Positions 27,216 to 35,429 of a DNA stretch of 64,000 nucleotides are shown piece by piece. The stretch lies in contig CAWEXD010000008.1 in NCBI GenBank assembly GCA_963812945.1, positions 3,162,001 to 3,226,000 on the forward strand. Direction: 5' to 3'. Under the pieces are notes generated by a model. That model made no database searches, was not told the origin of the DNA, and worked only from the letters and a program-made list of their open reading frames with translations. The DNA comes from DASRDR01 sp963812945 [NCBI: uncultured Candidatus Rokubacteria bacterium]. GTDB lineage: Bacteria > Methylomirabilota > Methylomirabilia > Rokubacteriales. The position numbers were made by a program, and so were the translations under genes. Position 1 is the stretch's first letter; each line of letters opens with the position of its first letter.

Positions 27216-28313
27216 TCAGCTGCGGGCAGGCTTCTCGCCCAGGCCGAGGCGCTCCCGCCCGTATCGGTCGCCGAGGACGGCCTCGCACCAGGCGCGGTGC
27301 TCGAGGTACCAGGCGACGGTGGTCCGGAGACCATCCTCCAGCCGATGGGCCGGGCGCCAGTCGAGCTCGGCCCGGACCCGCGTCGCGTCGACCGCGTAGC
27401 GACGGTCGTGACCGGGGCGATCCGCGACGAAGGTCCGGAGGTCTCCGTAGCGGGCGATTCCCCGCGCGGCGAGCGCGGCGTTCCCCGTCGCGGGCCGGAG
27501 GGACTCGAGGGCCGCGCAGATCGCGTCCACGATCTCGAGGTTCGTCCGCTCCTCCCCCGCGCCCACGTTGTAGCGGGCGCCGGGAGCCCCGCGCCGCAAG
27601 ATCAGGAGCAGCGCCGCGCAGTGATCCTCGACGTGCAGCCAGTCGCGCACGTTTCCCCCGTCGCCGTAGACGGGCAGCGGCCGGCCGTCGGCCGCGTTGA
27701 GAATCATGAGCGGGATCAGCTTCTCCGGATACTGGTAGGGCCCGTAGTTGTTCGAGCAGTTGGTGACGAGCGCCGGCACGCCGTACGTCTCGTGGTAGGC
27801 CCGGACGAGGTGGTCGGCGCCCGCCTTGGACGCCGCGTACGGCGAGTTCGGGGCGTACGGGCTCGCCTCCGCGAACCGGCCCTCCGGGCCGAGCGAGCCG
27901 TACACCTCGTCGGTCGAGACGTGGAGGATCCGGAAGCGCGCCCGGCGCTCGGGCGCGAGGCCCTCGAGGTGCCGGCGCGTCGCTTCCAGCAGCTCGAACG
28001 TGCCGACCACGTTGGTCTCGACGAACGCGCGCGGTCCGTCGATCGAGCGATCGACGTGGGTCTCGGCGGCGAGGTTGACCACCGCGTCCGGACGGTGCTC
28101 CCGGAGCAGGCTCTCGACCATCGCCCGATCCCGGATGTCGCCCTGCACGAACACGAAGCGGGGGTGCCGGGCGACGTCGGCCAGGCTCGCCAGGTTGCCG
28201 GCGTACGTGAGGCGGTCCAGCACGACGACGCGCGCGTCCGTTCGCGCGAGCGCCAGCCGCACGAAGTTCGAGCCGATGAATCCGGCCCCGCCCGCGACGA
28301 GAAGCGATTCCAT
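27216..28313 (-). CDS. rfbB: dTDP-glucose 4,6-dehydratase
   Basis: A 365-residue extended short-chain dehydrogenase that converts dTDP-glucose to dTDP-4-keto-6-deoxyglucose, a step toward rhamnose and other deoxysugars. The NAD-binding GGAGFIGSNFVR motif is at the N-terminus. The dehydratase signature STDEVYGSLG and the catalytic YAASKAG (YxxxK) follow. NNYGPYQYPEKLIPLMI and GNVRDWLHVEDHC are also conserved. Length matches RmlB (about 350-360). The other dTDP-rhamnose genes (rmlA, rmlC, rmlD) are not adjacent, so it is isolated. It diverges from the PIG-L deacetylase gene across 176 bp. Confidence 0.95.
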   Translation of the reverse strand: MESLLVAGGAGFIGSNFVRLALARTDARVVVLDRLTYAGNLASLADVARHPRFVFVQGDIRDRAMVESLLREHRPDAVVNLAAETHVDRSIDGPRAFVETNVVGTFELLEATRRHLEGLAPERRARFRILHVSTDEVYGSLGPEGRFAEASPYAPNSPYAASKAGADHLVRAYHETYGVPALVTNCSNNYGPYQYPEKLIPLMILNAADGRPLPVYGDGGNVRDWLHVEDHCAALLLILRRGAPGARYNVGAGEERTNLEIVDAICAALESLRPATGNAALAARGIARYGDLRTFVADRPGHDRRYAVDATRVRAELDWRPAHRLEDGLRTTVAWYLEHRAWCEAVLGDRYGRERLGLGEKPARS

Positions 28314-28489
28314 CCGGGTCGGATACCCTCCCGTGAACGACCACGCCGGCCACGCCTGCCTTCGGACGGTCTCGAGCCGGGCGCGCGACCGGGCCCAGTG
28401 TACCGCGCGGCGCGGCGCCGCGAGCGGGGCCTCGACGCCCGCGTGGTAGAGTGTCCCGCAGCGGCATATCGCACGTACAGGGAGCGCTC

Positions 28490-29188
28490 ATGGCCGACGT
28501 CCGGCGGATCCTGGTGGTGGTGGCCCATCCCGATGACGCGGAGTTCGGCTGCGCGGGCAGCGTCGCGCGCTGGGTCGCGGACGGGTGCGAGGTCTTCTAC
28601 TGTCTCCTCACCAGCGGCAATCGCGGCTCCGACGACCCCGCGATGACGCCGGAGCGCCTCGCCACGGTGCGAGAGGCGGAGCAGCGCGCGGCCGCGCAGG
28701 TTCTCGGCGTGAAGGACGTCGCGTTCCTCCGCTACCCGGACGGCGAGGTCGAGGACACGCGCGAGGCGCGGCGCGACGTGATCCGTGAGATCCGGCGCGC
28801 GCGGCCGGACCGGATCGTCACCCAGAACCCCTTCCCCAGCCTCAACCCCTACTCGGGCCACCGCGACCACCGCCACGCCGGGCGTCTGGCGCTCGACGCC
28901 GTCTACCCGTACGCGCGCGACCGCATGCACTTCCCCGAGCTGTTCGCCGAGGGATTCGAGCCTCACAAGGTGCGCGAGGTGTATCTCATGGGTCACGCCG
29001 AGCCGGACGTGGTGCTCGACATCACGGCGACCATGGACCGGAAGCTCGAGGCGCTCCGCTGCCACGCGAGCCAGCTCCGGGACTTCGCGGGGGCCGAGGC
29101 TCGCGTCCGCGAGCGCGCGGCCGACCTGGGCAAGCCCAGTGGGTACACGTACGCCGAGGCCTTCCGGAGCATCGATCTGCCACGATAG
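28490..29188 (+). CDS. PIG-L (LmbE-like) family deacetylase
   Basis: A 232-residue zinc-dependent N-acetylglucosaminide-type deacetylase. The metal motif HPDD sits at residues 13-16 (VVAHPDDAEFGC), and the later histidine motif is SGHRDHRHAG. Relatives include MshB and BshB, which act in mycothiol and bacillithiol synthesis, and antibiotic-sugar deacetylases. Which substrate applies here cannot be read from sequence. The start at MADVRRI was set by the GGGAG ribosome site and the family N-terminus. A -10-like TAGAGT lies 39 bp upstream. The gene overlaps or abuts the M28 peptidase gene. Confidence 0.9.
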   Translation: MADVRRILVVVAHPDDAEFGCAGSVARWVADGCEVFYCLLTSGNRGSDDPAMTPERLATVREAEQRAAAQVLGVKDVAFLRYPDGEVEDTREARRDVIREIRRARPDRIVTQNPFPSLNPYSGHRDHRHAGRLALDAVYPYARDRMHFPELFAEGFEPHKVREVYLMGHAEPDVVLDITATMDRKLEALRCHASQLRDFAGAEARVRERAADLGKPSGYTYAEAFRSIDLPR

Positions 29189-31022
29189 CGCAGCCGGACC
29201 CGGCCGGCGCGCGCTCCTCGCTCTGGCACTTCTCATCGCGGCGTGCGGTCTCGGCGCCGCCTCGCTCGCCCGCGGCGCCGACCCCATCCCCGAGGCGTCG
29301 AGACTCCTCGGCTGGGTCCGGGATCTGAGCGGCCCCGCGATGGAGGGCCGGGCGGCCGGGACGCCCGGGGCCGATCGCGCCGCCGCCTACCTGGCGGCCG
29401 AGTTCCGCCGGCTCGGGCTCAGGCCCGCCGGCGACGCGGGCGGCTTCCTCCAGCGCTTCGAGGTCCTCACGGGCGTGCGGCTCGCCCCGGCCGCCGGGAT
29501 CGAGGTGACCGCACCGGGGATCGCGCCCCGCTCGTTTGCCGGAGAGCAGGCCTTTCTCCCGTTCACCTTCTCGGACGACGGCGACGTCTCGGCCGAGGCG
29601 GCGTTCGCCGGCTACGGGATCACCGCGTCGCCGCTCGGCTACGACGACTACGCCGGACTCGACGTGCGGGGCAAGGCCGTCCTGGTCATGACCGGTGAGC
29701 CGCGCGAGACCGACCCCCACGGGCCGTTTCGCCCCGCCGAGCACTTCCACTACACGGAGCTCCGCCACAAGGTCCTGAACGCGCGGGAGCACGGGGCCGC
29801 CGCCGTCATCGTGGTCGAGCATCCGGGGCGCGCGGACCGGCTAGCGGCGCTCCGCGGCACGACGCCCTCGTGGGGGCTCGTCGCGGTCTCGGCCCGCCGC
29901 GAGATTGCCGCCGCGCTCCTGGCCCCGGCGTCCCTCGATCTGGCCGACCTGCGCGCCCGGATCGAGCGCGCGGGGGCACCCGCGTCGCGCCCCCTGCCCG
30001 GCGTGCGGGCGCGGATCCGGGCGACGCTACTCCGTGACCGCGGCAGCACCGCGAACGTCGTCGGCATCCTGCCGGGCTCGGATCCGGCCCTCGCCGCCGA
30101 GGCCGTCGTGGTCGGCGCCCACTACGACCACTTGGGGCGCGGTAGTCCATTCTCCCTCGCGCCCGAGCGCGGCGACGCGATTCACCCGGGCGCCGACGAC
30201 AACGCCTCGGGGACGGCTGCCCTCCTCGGGCTCGCGGAAGCCGCGACACGCGCCACCCCGGGGCGCCGCAGCGTGGTCTTCGTGGCGTTCGGCGCCGAGG
30301 AGCTCGGGCTTCTCGGCTCGACGCATTACGTGAATCACCCCGCGGTGCCGCTCGAGCGTACGGTCGCGATGGTCAACCTCGACAGCGTGGGCCGGCTTCG
30401 CGACGGGCGGCTCCACGCGATGGGCGTGGACACGGGCCAGGGGCTCCGCGCGCTCGTGGAGCAGGCGGCCCAGGGCCTGCCGGCGCGGCTGGCCATGCGT
30501 GGCGATGGCGTCGGTCCCTCGGACCACACGGCGTTCCTCAACCGGGAGCGCCCGGTCGTGTTCTTCTTCACGGGCCCGCACGCCGACTACCACCGCCCGA
30601 GCGACACCTGGGACACGATCGACGCCGACGGGCTCCGCACCGTGACCACCGTCGCCTACCGGGTCCTCCGCGCGCTGGCCGATCAGCCCCAGGGACCCGC
30701 GTTCGCCCGCGTGCCCGGCGGGCCGCCGCGCGCCGGCGCCGGTGGCACCGGCTACGGGCCGTACTTCGGCGCCGTCCCCGACTTCGGCGAATCGCCCCGG
30801 CCCGGAGTGCGCCTCGGCGGCGTCCGGCCCGGCAGCCCCGCGGACCGGGCCGGGCTACAGGCGGGCGATGTCATCGTGCGGTTCGCCGGGGTGGCCGTCC
30901 GGACGCTGGACGACCTGGTCTTCGCCCTCCGGGGCCGCCGCCCGGGCGACGCCATCGAGGTGACCTACGTCCGCGACGGCGCCGAGCGCGCCGTCCAGGC
31001 CGTCCTGGAGGAGCGACGCTGA
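29139..31022 (+). CDS. M28-family metallopeptidase with PA and PDZ domains, lipoprotein-like
   Basis: About 627 residues if started at GTG 29139, which overlaps the deacetylase gene by 50 bases. The exact start is uncertain because no ATG precedes the signal. The N-terminus has a hydrophobic stretch ending LLIAACG, a lipobox-like sequence, so the protein is probably an envelope lipoprotein. Domains in order: an M28 lead-in, a PA-like insert (GYDDYAGLDVRGKAVLVM), then the di-zinc peptidase core. Ligands are visible in GAHYDHLG, GADDNASG, FGAEELGL, MVNLDSVG and DYHRPSDTWD. A C-terminal PDZ domain (VRPGSPADRAGLQAGDVIVR) closes the protein. It is likely an aminopeptidase that releases N-terminal residues from extracytoplasmic peptides. 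Confidence 0.88.
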   Translation: MGTRTPRPSGASICHDSAAGPGRRALLALALLIAACGLGAASLARGADPIPEASRLLGWVRDLSGPAMEGRAAGTPGADRAAAYLAAEFRRLGLRPAGDAGGFLQRFEVLTGVRLAPAAGIEVTAPGIAPRSFAGEQAFLPFTFSDDGDVSAEAAFAGYGITASPLGYDDYAGLDVRGKAVLVMTGEPRETDPHGPFRPAEHFHYTELRHKVLNAREHGAAAVIVVEHPGRADRLAALRGTTPSWGLVAVSARREIAAALLAPASLDLADLRARIERAGAPASRPLPGVRARIRATLLRDRGSTANVVGILPGSDPALAAEAVVVGAHYDHLGRGSPFSLAPERGDAIHPGADDNASGTAALLGLAEAATRATPGRRSVVFVAFGAEELGLLGSTHYVNHPAVPLERTVAMVNLDSVGRLRDGRLHAMGVDTGQGLRALVEQAAQGLPARLAMRGDGVGPSDHTAFLNRERPVVFFFTGPHADYHRPSDTWDTIDADGLRTVTTVAYRVLRALADQPQGPAFARVPGGPPRAGAGGTGYGPYFGAVPDFGESPRPGVRLGGVRPGSPADRAGLQAGDVIVRFAGVAVRTLDDLVFALRGRRPGDAIEVTYVRDGAERAVQAVLEERR

Positions 31023-31053
31023 CCCGCGCGGGACCGCGCGGCACGGGCCCCGT

Positions 31054-32139
31054 GTGCTGAGCCGGGCCCTCGATCGCCGCACGGTGCTGCGCCTCGGGCT
31101 CGCCGGGGCGGCCGCCGCACTCCGCGAGCACGTGGGCGCCCGGCGAGCGTGTGCCCAGAGCACGCGCGGCGCCGCGCCGCTCGACCCGCGCGAGCGCCAC
31201 CTCGGCGGCCTCCGCCAGCTCACCTTCGGGGGCCAGAACGCCGAGGCGTACTGGGACCGGAGCGGCACGCGGCTCGTCTTCCAGTCGACGCGCGCGCCGT
31301 TCGGCTGCGATCAGATCTTCACGATGGGCGCGGACGGACGCGACGTGCGCCTGGTGTCCACCGGCCGCGGCCGGACGACCTGCGCGTTCTTCACCCCCGA
31401 CGGCGGGCGCGTGCTGTACGCCTCGACCCACCACGCGCAGCCCGACTGCCCGCCCCCGCCGGACCGCTCGCGCGGCTACGCGTGGCCGCTTCTCGACTAC
31501 GACCTCCACACGTGCGCCCTCGACGGGAGCGATCTCCGGCGGCTCGCTCCCTCCCCCGGCTACGACGCCGAGGCCACGATCGCGCCCGACGGCCGGATCG
31601 TCTTCACCTCGATGCGCGGCGGCGACCTCGACCTCTACGTCTCGGACGCCGACGGCGGGGGCGTGCGGCGGCTCACCGACCGGCCCGGCTACGACGGCGG
31701 CCCCTTCGTCTCGTGGGACGGCCAGCAGATCGTCTGGCGCGCCTGGCACCCGGGTGATCCCGCCGAGCTCGCCGAGTACCGAGCGCTCCTCGGTCAAGGC
31801 CTGGTCCGCCCGAACCGGGCCGAGCTGTTCGTGATGGGCGCCGACGGCACCGGCGCGCGCCAGGTCACGGCCAACGGGGCGGCGAACTGGGCGCCCTGCC
31901 TCCACCCCGACGGCGAGCGGATCGTCTTCTCGTCGAACCTCCACGAGCCCGGACGGTTCGACTTCGCGCTCTATCTCGTCCAGAAGGACGGCCGCGGGCT
32001 CGAGCGGCTCACCTACGGGGAGTCGTTCGCCTCGTTCCCGATGTTCTCCCCGGACGGGCGCCGCCTGGTCTTCTGCTCGAGCCGCGGCGCCGGCGCCCCC
32101 CGCGAATTCAACGTCTTCGTCGCCGACTGGGTGGCGTAG
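31054..32139 (+). CDS. TolB-like WD40/PD40 beta-propeller protein, exported
   Basis: A 361-residue periplasmic-type protein. The N-terminus DRRTVLRLGLAGAAAAL fits a Tat signal peptide (twin arginine, hydrophobic core). The rest is a six-blade propeller built of PD40 repeats such as SGTRLVFQSTRAP, DGRIVFTSMRGGDLDLY, DGERIVFSSNLHEP and DGRRLVFCSSRGAG. Each blade carries the D-G-x-x-hydrophobic motif of the TolB family. It is shorter than TolB itself and lacks the TolB N-terminal domain, so it is more likely a free-standing propeller. The GTG start lies 32 bp after the M28 peptidase gene, so a two-gene envelope unit is likely. Confidence 0.85.
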   Translation: MLSRALDRRTVLRLGLAGAAAALREHVGARRACAQSTRGAAPLDPRERHLGGLRQLTFGGQNAEAYWDRSGTRLVFQSTRAPFGCDQIFTMGADGRDVRLVSTGRGRTTCAFFTPDGGRVLYASTHHAQPDCPPPPDRSRGYAWPLLDYDLHTCALDGSDLRRLAPSPGYDAEATIAPDGRIVFTSMRGGDLDLYVSDADGGGVRRLTDRPGYDGGPFVSWDGQQIVWRAWHPGDPAELAEYRALLGQGLVRPNRAELFVMGADGTGARQVTANGAANWAPCLHPDGERIVFSSNLHEPGRFDFALYLVQKDGRGLERLTYGESFASFPMFSPDGRRLVFCSSRGAGAPREFNVFVADWVA

Positions 32140-32154
32140 CGGCCGGACGCCGGC

Positions 32155-34713
32155 TCAGTTCTTCACGGTGATGGCCTGGCTGCCCGTGAAGTGGTTGCAG
32201 TTGATCGGCGACGGCGGCTGGAGTGGGTTGCAGAAGCTCGCCGCGTTGAGCACCGCCACCGTGTCCCCCACCTGGAGCTCCAGCTCGTCGACGTTCACGT
32301 TGCACTCGAGATCGGGCAGGGTGTCGTGATTCACGTCCTTCGTTGCGCACTGGAACTTGCCGCTCTTCCCGGCGAGGCGGACGGACGCCCCGGCGAGGCG
32401 GATCGTCTCCGGGTCGATGCTGAGCGGCGCGGCGAAGGTGGAGCCGCTCAGGATCGCGACCGGGAGCACCCCATGGCCCTTGGTGTGCACCTTGTCCTTG
32501 ACGTCGATCTCGATGACCGTCGACACGGTGCCGCCAGTCGAGACGGTCGTCGGAACCTGGCTCGCGGCACCCGACGTCTGGACGCCGACTGCGCCGCTCG
32601 ACGCCGTCACCACTTCCACGAGCGGCGTGCCCGCACCTTCGATGAGCGTGAAGGTCTGACCCGGCGCCGGGGGGTTTACCGGATCGACCACGACGCTGAT
32701 CGACGCGCCCGGGCCGAACTGGACCGCCCCCGTGACCTGCATCGTGTCATGGCCCGCCCCGGAGACCTCGAGGACGAGCTGGCTGCCGGGTCCGCCGAAG
32801 TAGCTGCCGTTGATCGTGAGCAGTCCGGGTGACAATCCGGGCAGGACGACCCCGCCGAAGCTCTCGACGTTCGCGTTGATGACGCCGTTTCCCTTGAGGA
32901 TGTCGCCCGACCCCAGCCGGAGAATGCCCGAGCCGTCCGGGCTGACCCGCACGGTTCCCCCGTTCGCCACGGTGAGGACGGCGCTGCCACCCTGGTCGGC
33001 CAGCACCGGCGGGGCGTTGCTGTTTCGCAGCCCGAGAGTCAGGATTCCGGGGACTTCGAGCAACGACCCCGCCCCGTCCACGGTGACGGCGGCAAAGCTC
33101 CCGGGATCCCGGGCCAGCCTGCCGTTGCCGCCACTATCCGTGTCGACCAGGACGAGGCTCCCGCCGCTACCGACGTTCACGGTTCCCCGGCTGTTGGCCT
33201 CCCGTCCCACGATGAACACCGGCGCCGGGCCCGATACAGTGATGCTGGCGCCGTTGAGCACGGTCAGGTCCCCGGTGGAGCCGTCGCGCCCGACCTGGAC
33301 GCCGCCCGCGACCACTGCGGTCTGGATGTCCACCTGGCTCCCGGTGCCCGCGACGATGGCCGAGCCGACGCTCGTAACACCGAGACCGAACGCCGCGCCG
33401 ACTCGCAGCCGCGAGCCGGTGACCAGGTTGGGGTCCCCCGGCCCTGGCAGGCCCGTGGTATCCATCTCGATCCGGCCGCCGCCCGTCACCATCAGCGAGC
33501 CCCGCGCGCCAGCATTGCCGACGGTGAGCTGGGCGCCGGAGCCCGGATTGGCCGGGTCCTCGCCGGTGAGGCGGACGAGCGCCCCGCTGCCCTGGACGAC
33601 GAGGGAGCCGGACGCGGGCTGGCCGTTCTGCGCCGAGCCGACGTCGACCCTGCGGGCACTGACCTTCCCGCCGTCCTGGACGCTCACGTGCCCGCTGGCG
33701 GTCCCGACGGACGAGACGCCGATGGCCAGGTTGTGGTTGACGTTGAGCTCGGAGCCGGCGCCCTTGACCAGAGCGGTCCCGTGGGCGCCGGGGCCGCTGA
33801 ACGAGGCACCCACGAACGTCGCGCTGTTGTCGGCGTTCTGTGTCGTGACCTTGCCGCCATCGAGGATGGTCAGGCCTCCGGTTCCGCCCGGGCCGACGCG
33901 AAGGTGGGTGTCGAGGGTCATGCTGGACGTGTTGCCCGAGAGGCTGACGTGGCCGCTCGCGCCCGGATTCGCGCCCGCGACGAGCGCCGCCAACGGGCTG
34001 GCCGTGGTGGACACTGATCCTCCGACGACCGAGAGCGATCCGATGGAGCCAGCGTCGAGGCCGACGAAGATCAGGCTGTTCGAGGCCGAGAGGGCGCCCC
34101 CATCCCGAAGGATCACCGTGGCCGACGCCGGGGCCCCGGCGACGCCGAAGCCGGGATTCCCGTTCGCGATCGTGAGTCCGTTAGAACCGGTGTACCGAAG
34201 CTCGGACCCCGACCCGACGATGTTGACGACCGCCGCGGACCCCGACCCGTTGCCGAGCGAGACGGTTCCGGGGAAGCCGCCGCCGAACGGGTCGAGGCCG
34301 CCGAGCACCTCCACAACCGCGCCATCGGTGATGTCGATCCGGCCCGTGCCGACCTGCACCGTGAGGCCGCTGTCTATGGTGAGGGTCGTACCCGTACCGG
34401 TCACGCTCAGGATCCCGTTGGACTCGAAGCTGGAACTGGCCACGTCGACCCCGGCGCGGGTCACCACGCCCGTCACGTCGCAGCGCCCGTCCGTCGAGCC
34501 CGCCCCAATGTCTCCGATGAAAAGCGTGAAGGGCCCCGCGCCTCCGCCCCCGTGGTCGAACTCGATTGTCCCCCCGGTGCAGATCACCGCGGCCTGAGCA
34601 GGCCACGAGCCGGCCAGTGCTGCCGCCACGATCACGGCCGGAAGGCACCGAAGACCACGGGCCCACGATCCGCGCGGGGCCGCCTGGGATGACCGGCGGG
34701 GGTGCTGGGTCAT
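32155..34713 (-). CDS. Large secreted repeat protein, autotransporter-passenger-like without a barrel
   Basis: An 852-residue protein of unknown function. A signal peptide is visible ([22 protein letters not shown]). Residues about 45-700 are a glycine-, serine- and valine-rich solenoid. Its repeats have the form G-x-L-x-V-x-x-G-x-x-V, typical of beta-helical passenger domains. No C-terminal 12-strand barrel or PEP-CTERM tail follows. The last 130 residues form a domain with [22 protein letters not shown] and [14 protein letters not shown], seen at the C-terminus of various secreted proteins. The start has a strong AAGGAG ribosome site. The AT-rich sequence just upstream (34790-34815) probably holds its promoter. 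Likely roles are surface adhesion or matrix formation. Confidence 0.75.
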   Translation of the reverse strand: MTQHPRRSSQAAPRGSWARGLRCLPAVIVAAALAGSWPAQAAVICTGGTIEFDHGGGGAGPFTLFIGDIGAGSTDGRCDVTGVVTRAGVDVASSSFESNGILSVTGTGTTLTIDSGLTVQVGTGRIDITDGAVVEVLGGLDPFGGGFPGTVSLGNGSGSAAVVNIVGSGSELRYTGSNGLTIANGNPGFGVAGAPASATVILRDGGALSASNSLIFVGLDAGSIGSLSVVGGSVSTTASPLAALVAGANPGASGHVSLSGNTSSMTLDTHLRVGPGGTGGLTILDGGKVTTQNADNSATFVGASFSGPGAHGTALVKGAGSELNVNHNLAIGVSSVGTASGHVSVQDGGKVSARRVDVGSAQNGQPASGSLVVQGSGALVRLTGEDPANPGSGAQLTVGNAGARGSLMVTGGGRIEMDTTGLPGPGDPNLVTGSRLRVGAAFGLGVTSVGSAIVAGTGSQVDIQTAVVAGGVQVGRDGSTGDLTVLNGASITVSGPAPVFIVGREANSRGTVNVGSGGSLVLVDTDSGGNGRLARDPGSFAAVTVDGAGSLLEVPGILTLGLRNSNAPPVLADQGGSAVLTVANGGTVRVSPDGSGILRLGSGDILKGNGVINANVESFGGVVLPGLSPGLLTINGSYFGGPGSQLVLEVSGAGHDTMQVTGAVQFGPGASISVVVDPVNPPAPGQTFTLIEGAGTPLVEVVTASSGAVGVQTSGAASQVPTTVSTGGTVSTVIEIDVKDKVHTKGHGVLPVAILSGSTFAAPLSIDPETIRLAGASVRLAGKSGKFQCATKDVNHDTLPDLECNVNVDELELQVGDTVAVLNAASFCNPLQPPSPINCNHFTGSQAITVKN

Positions 34714-34975
34714 TTCGAGGGCTCCTTTCGCTCAGGGGGTGGCGCGGTAAACGCGAGAGAAAGAGCAACTGGGACGCCAACTTGTCGTCTCTTATTTATC
34801 AAATATTTAGGAAGCATCGATCCCTGGCACCGATGGAAAACTGCCCGTTTCTGGCCACTTCTGCCCAGGTCTTGCCGTGGCAACTCCTCCTCCGAGGGAT
34901 CATCCGGAGGCCGCCGAAGGCGATCGATGTCACGGGGGGCGCCTGCGCTACGATCCCCGCCGGCCCCGTCCGGCA

Positions 34976-35365
34976 CGGACACGGATTCGCTGGCCGACCT
35001 GCTCCGGCCAGCCCCGCGATCGCCACGGTCCGCGAGCAGGTCCGTCGGCTCGTCAACCGGCAGACCTCCGCACGCCGACCGCCGCCGGTCCTCGTCCACG
35101 GTGAGACCGGAACCGGCAAGGGCTTGCTCGCCGGTGCTCTCCATCGCACGAGCGTTTGGAGGCACGGCCCGTTCGTCGCCATCAACTGCGCGGCGATCCC
35201 CGAAGCCCTACTGGAAGCCGAGCTGTTCGGCTTGGAGCGGGGCGCGTTCACCGACGCCCACCGGCCCAAGGCCGGCCTCATGAGGTCGCGGACCTCGGCA
35301 CCCTGTTCCTGGACGAGGTCGTGAGCCGCCTCGGGCTGAGCCAGCCCCGGGCGCCAGGACGGTAG
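34976..35365 (+). pseudogene. Decayed NtrC-type sigma-54 AAA+ regulator fragment
   Basis: A broken reading frame with clear AAA+ homology. The frame carrying [12 protein letters not shown], the Walker [19 protein letters not shown], the [22 protein letters not shown] stretch (split as [11 protein letters not shown] and LLEAELFG) and [15 protein letters not shown] is continuous. The expected preceding words ([11 protein letters not shown]) lie in a second frame. The following [13 protein letters not shown] (Walker B) is in a third frame. The rest of the ATPase and any HTH domain are missing; the frame ends at 35365 after a short RLGLSQP stretch. Two frameshifts and loss of the remainder indicate a dead remnant. 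Together with the upstream spacer, it accounts for the 34714-35429 gap between functional genes. Confidence 0.75.
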
Positions 35366-35408
35366 CGCGAACGGGCCAGCCGGCGACTCGGAGCCCCGGG
35401 GAGCCGGG

Positions 35409-35417
35409 TGCTAGAAT
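35409..35417 (+). promoter_or_regulatory. Candidate extended -10 for the acyl-AMP ligase gene
   Basis: TGCTAGAAT, an extended -10 form, 12 bp before the GTG start at 35430. No convincing -35 box is seen. The leader would be only a few nucleotides long. Confidence 0.35.
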
Positions 35418-35429
35418 TGGCCAAGACCC

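Noticed and set aside
34714-34975. A sigma-54 promoter of the TGGCAC...TGC type upstream of the AAA+ remnant
   Set aside because: The GG to GC spacing is about 16 bases instead of the required 10.
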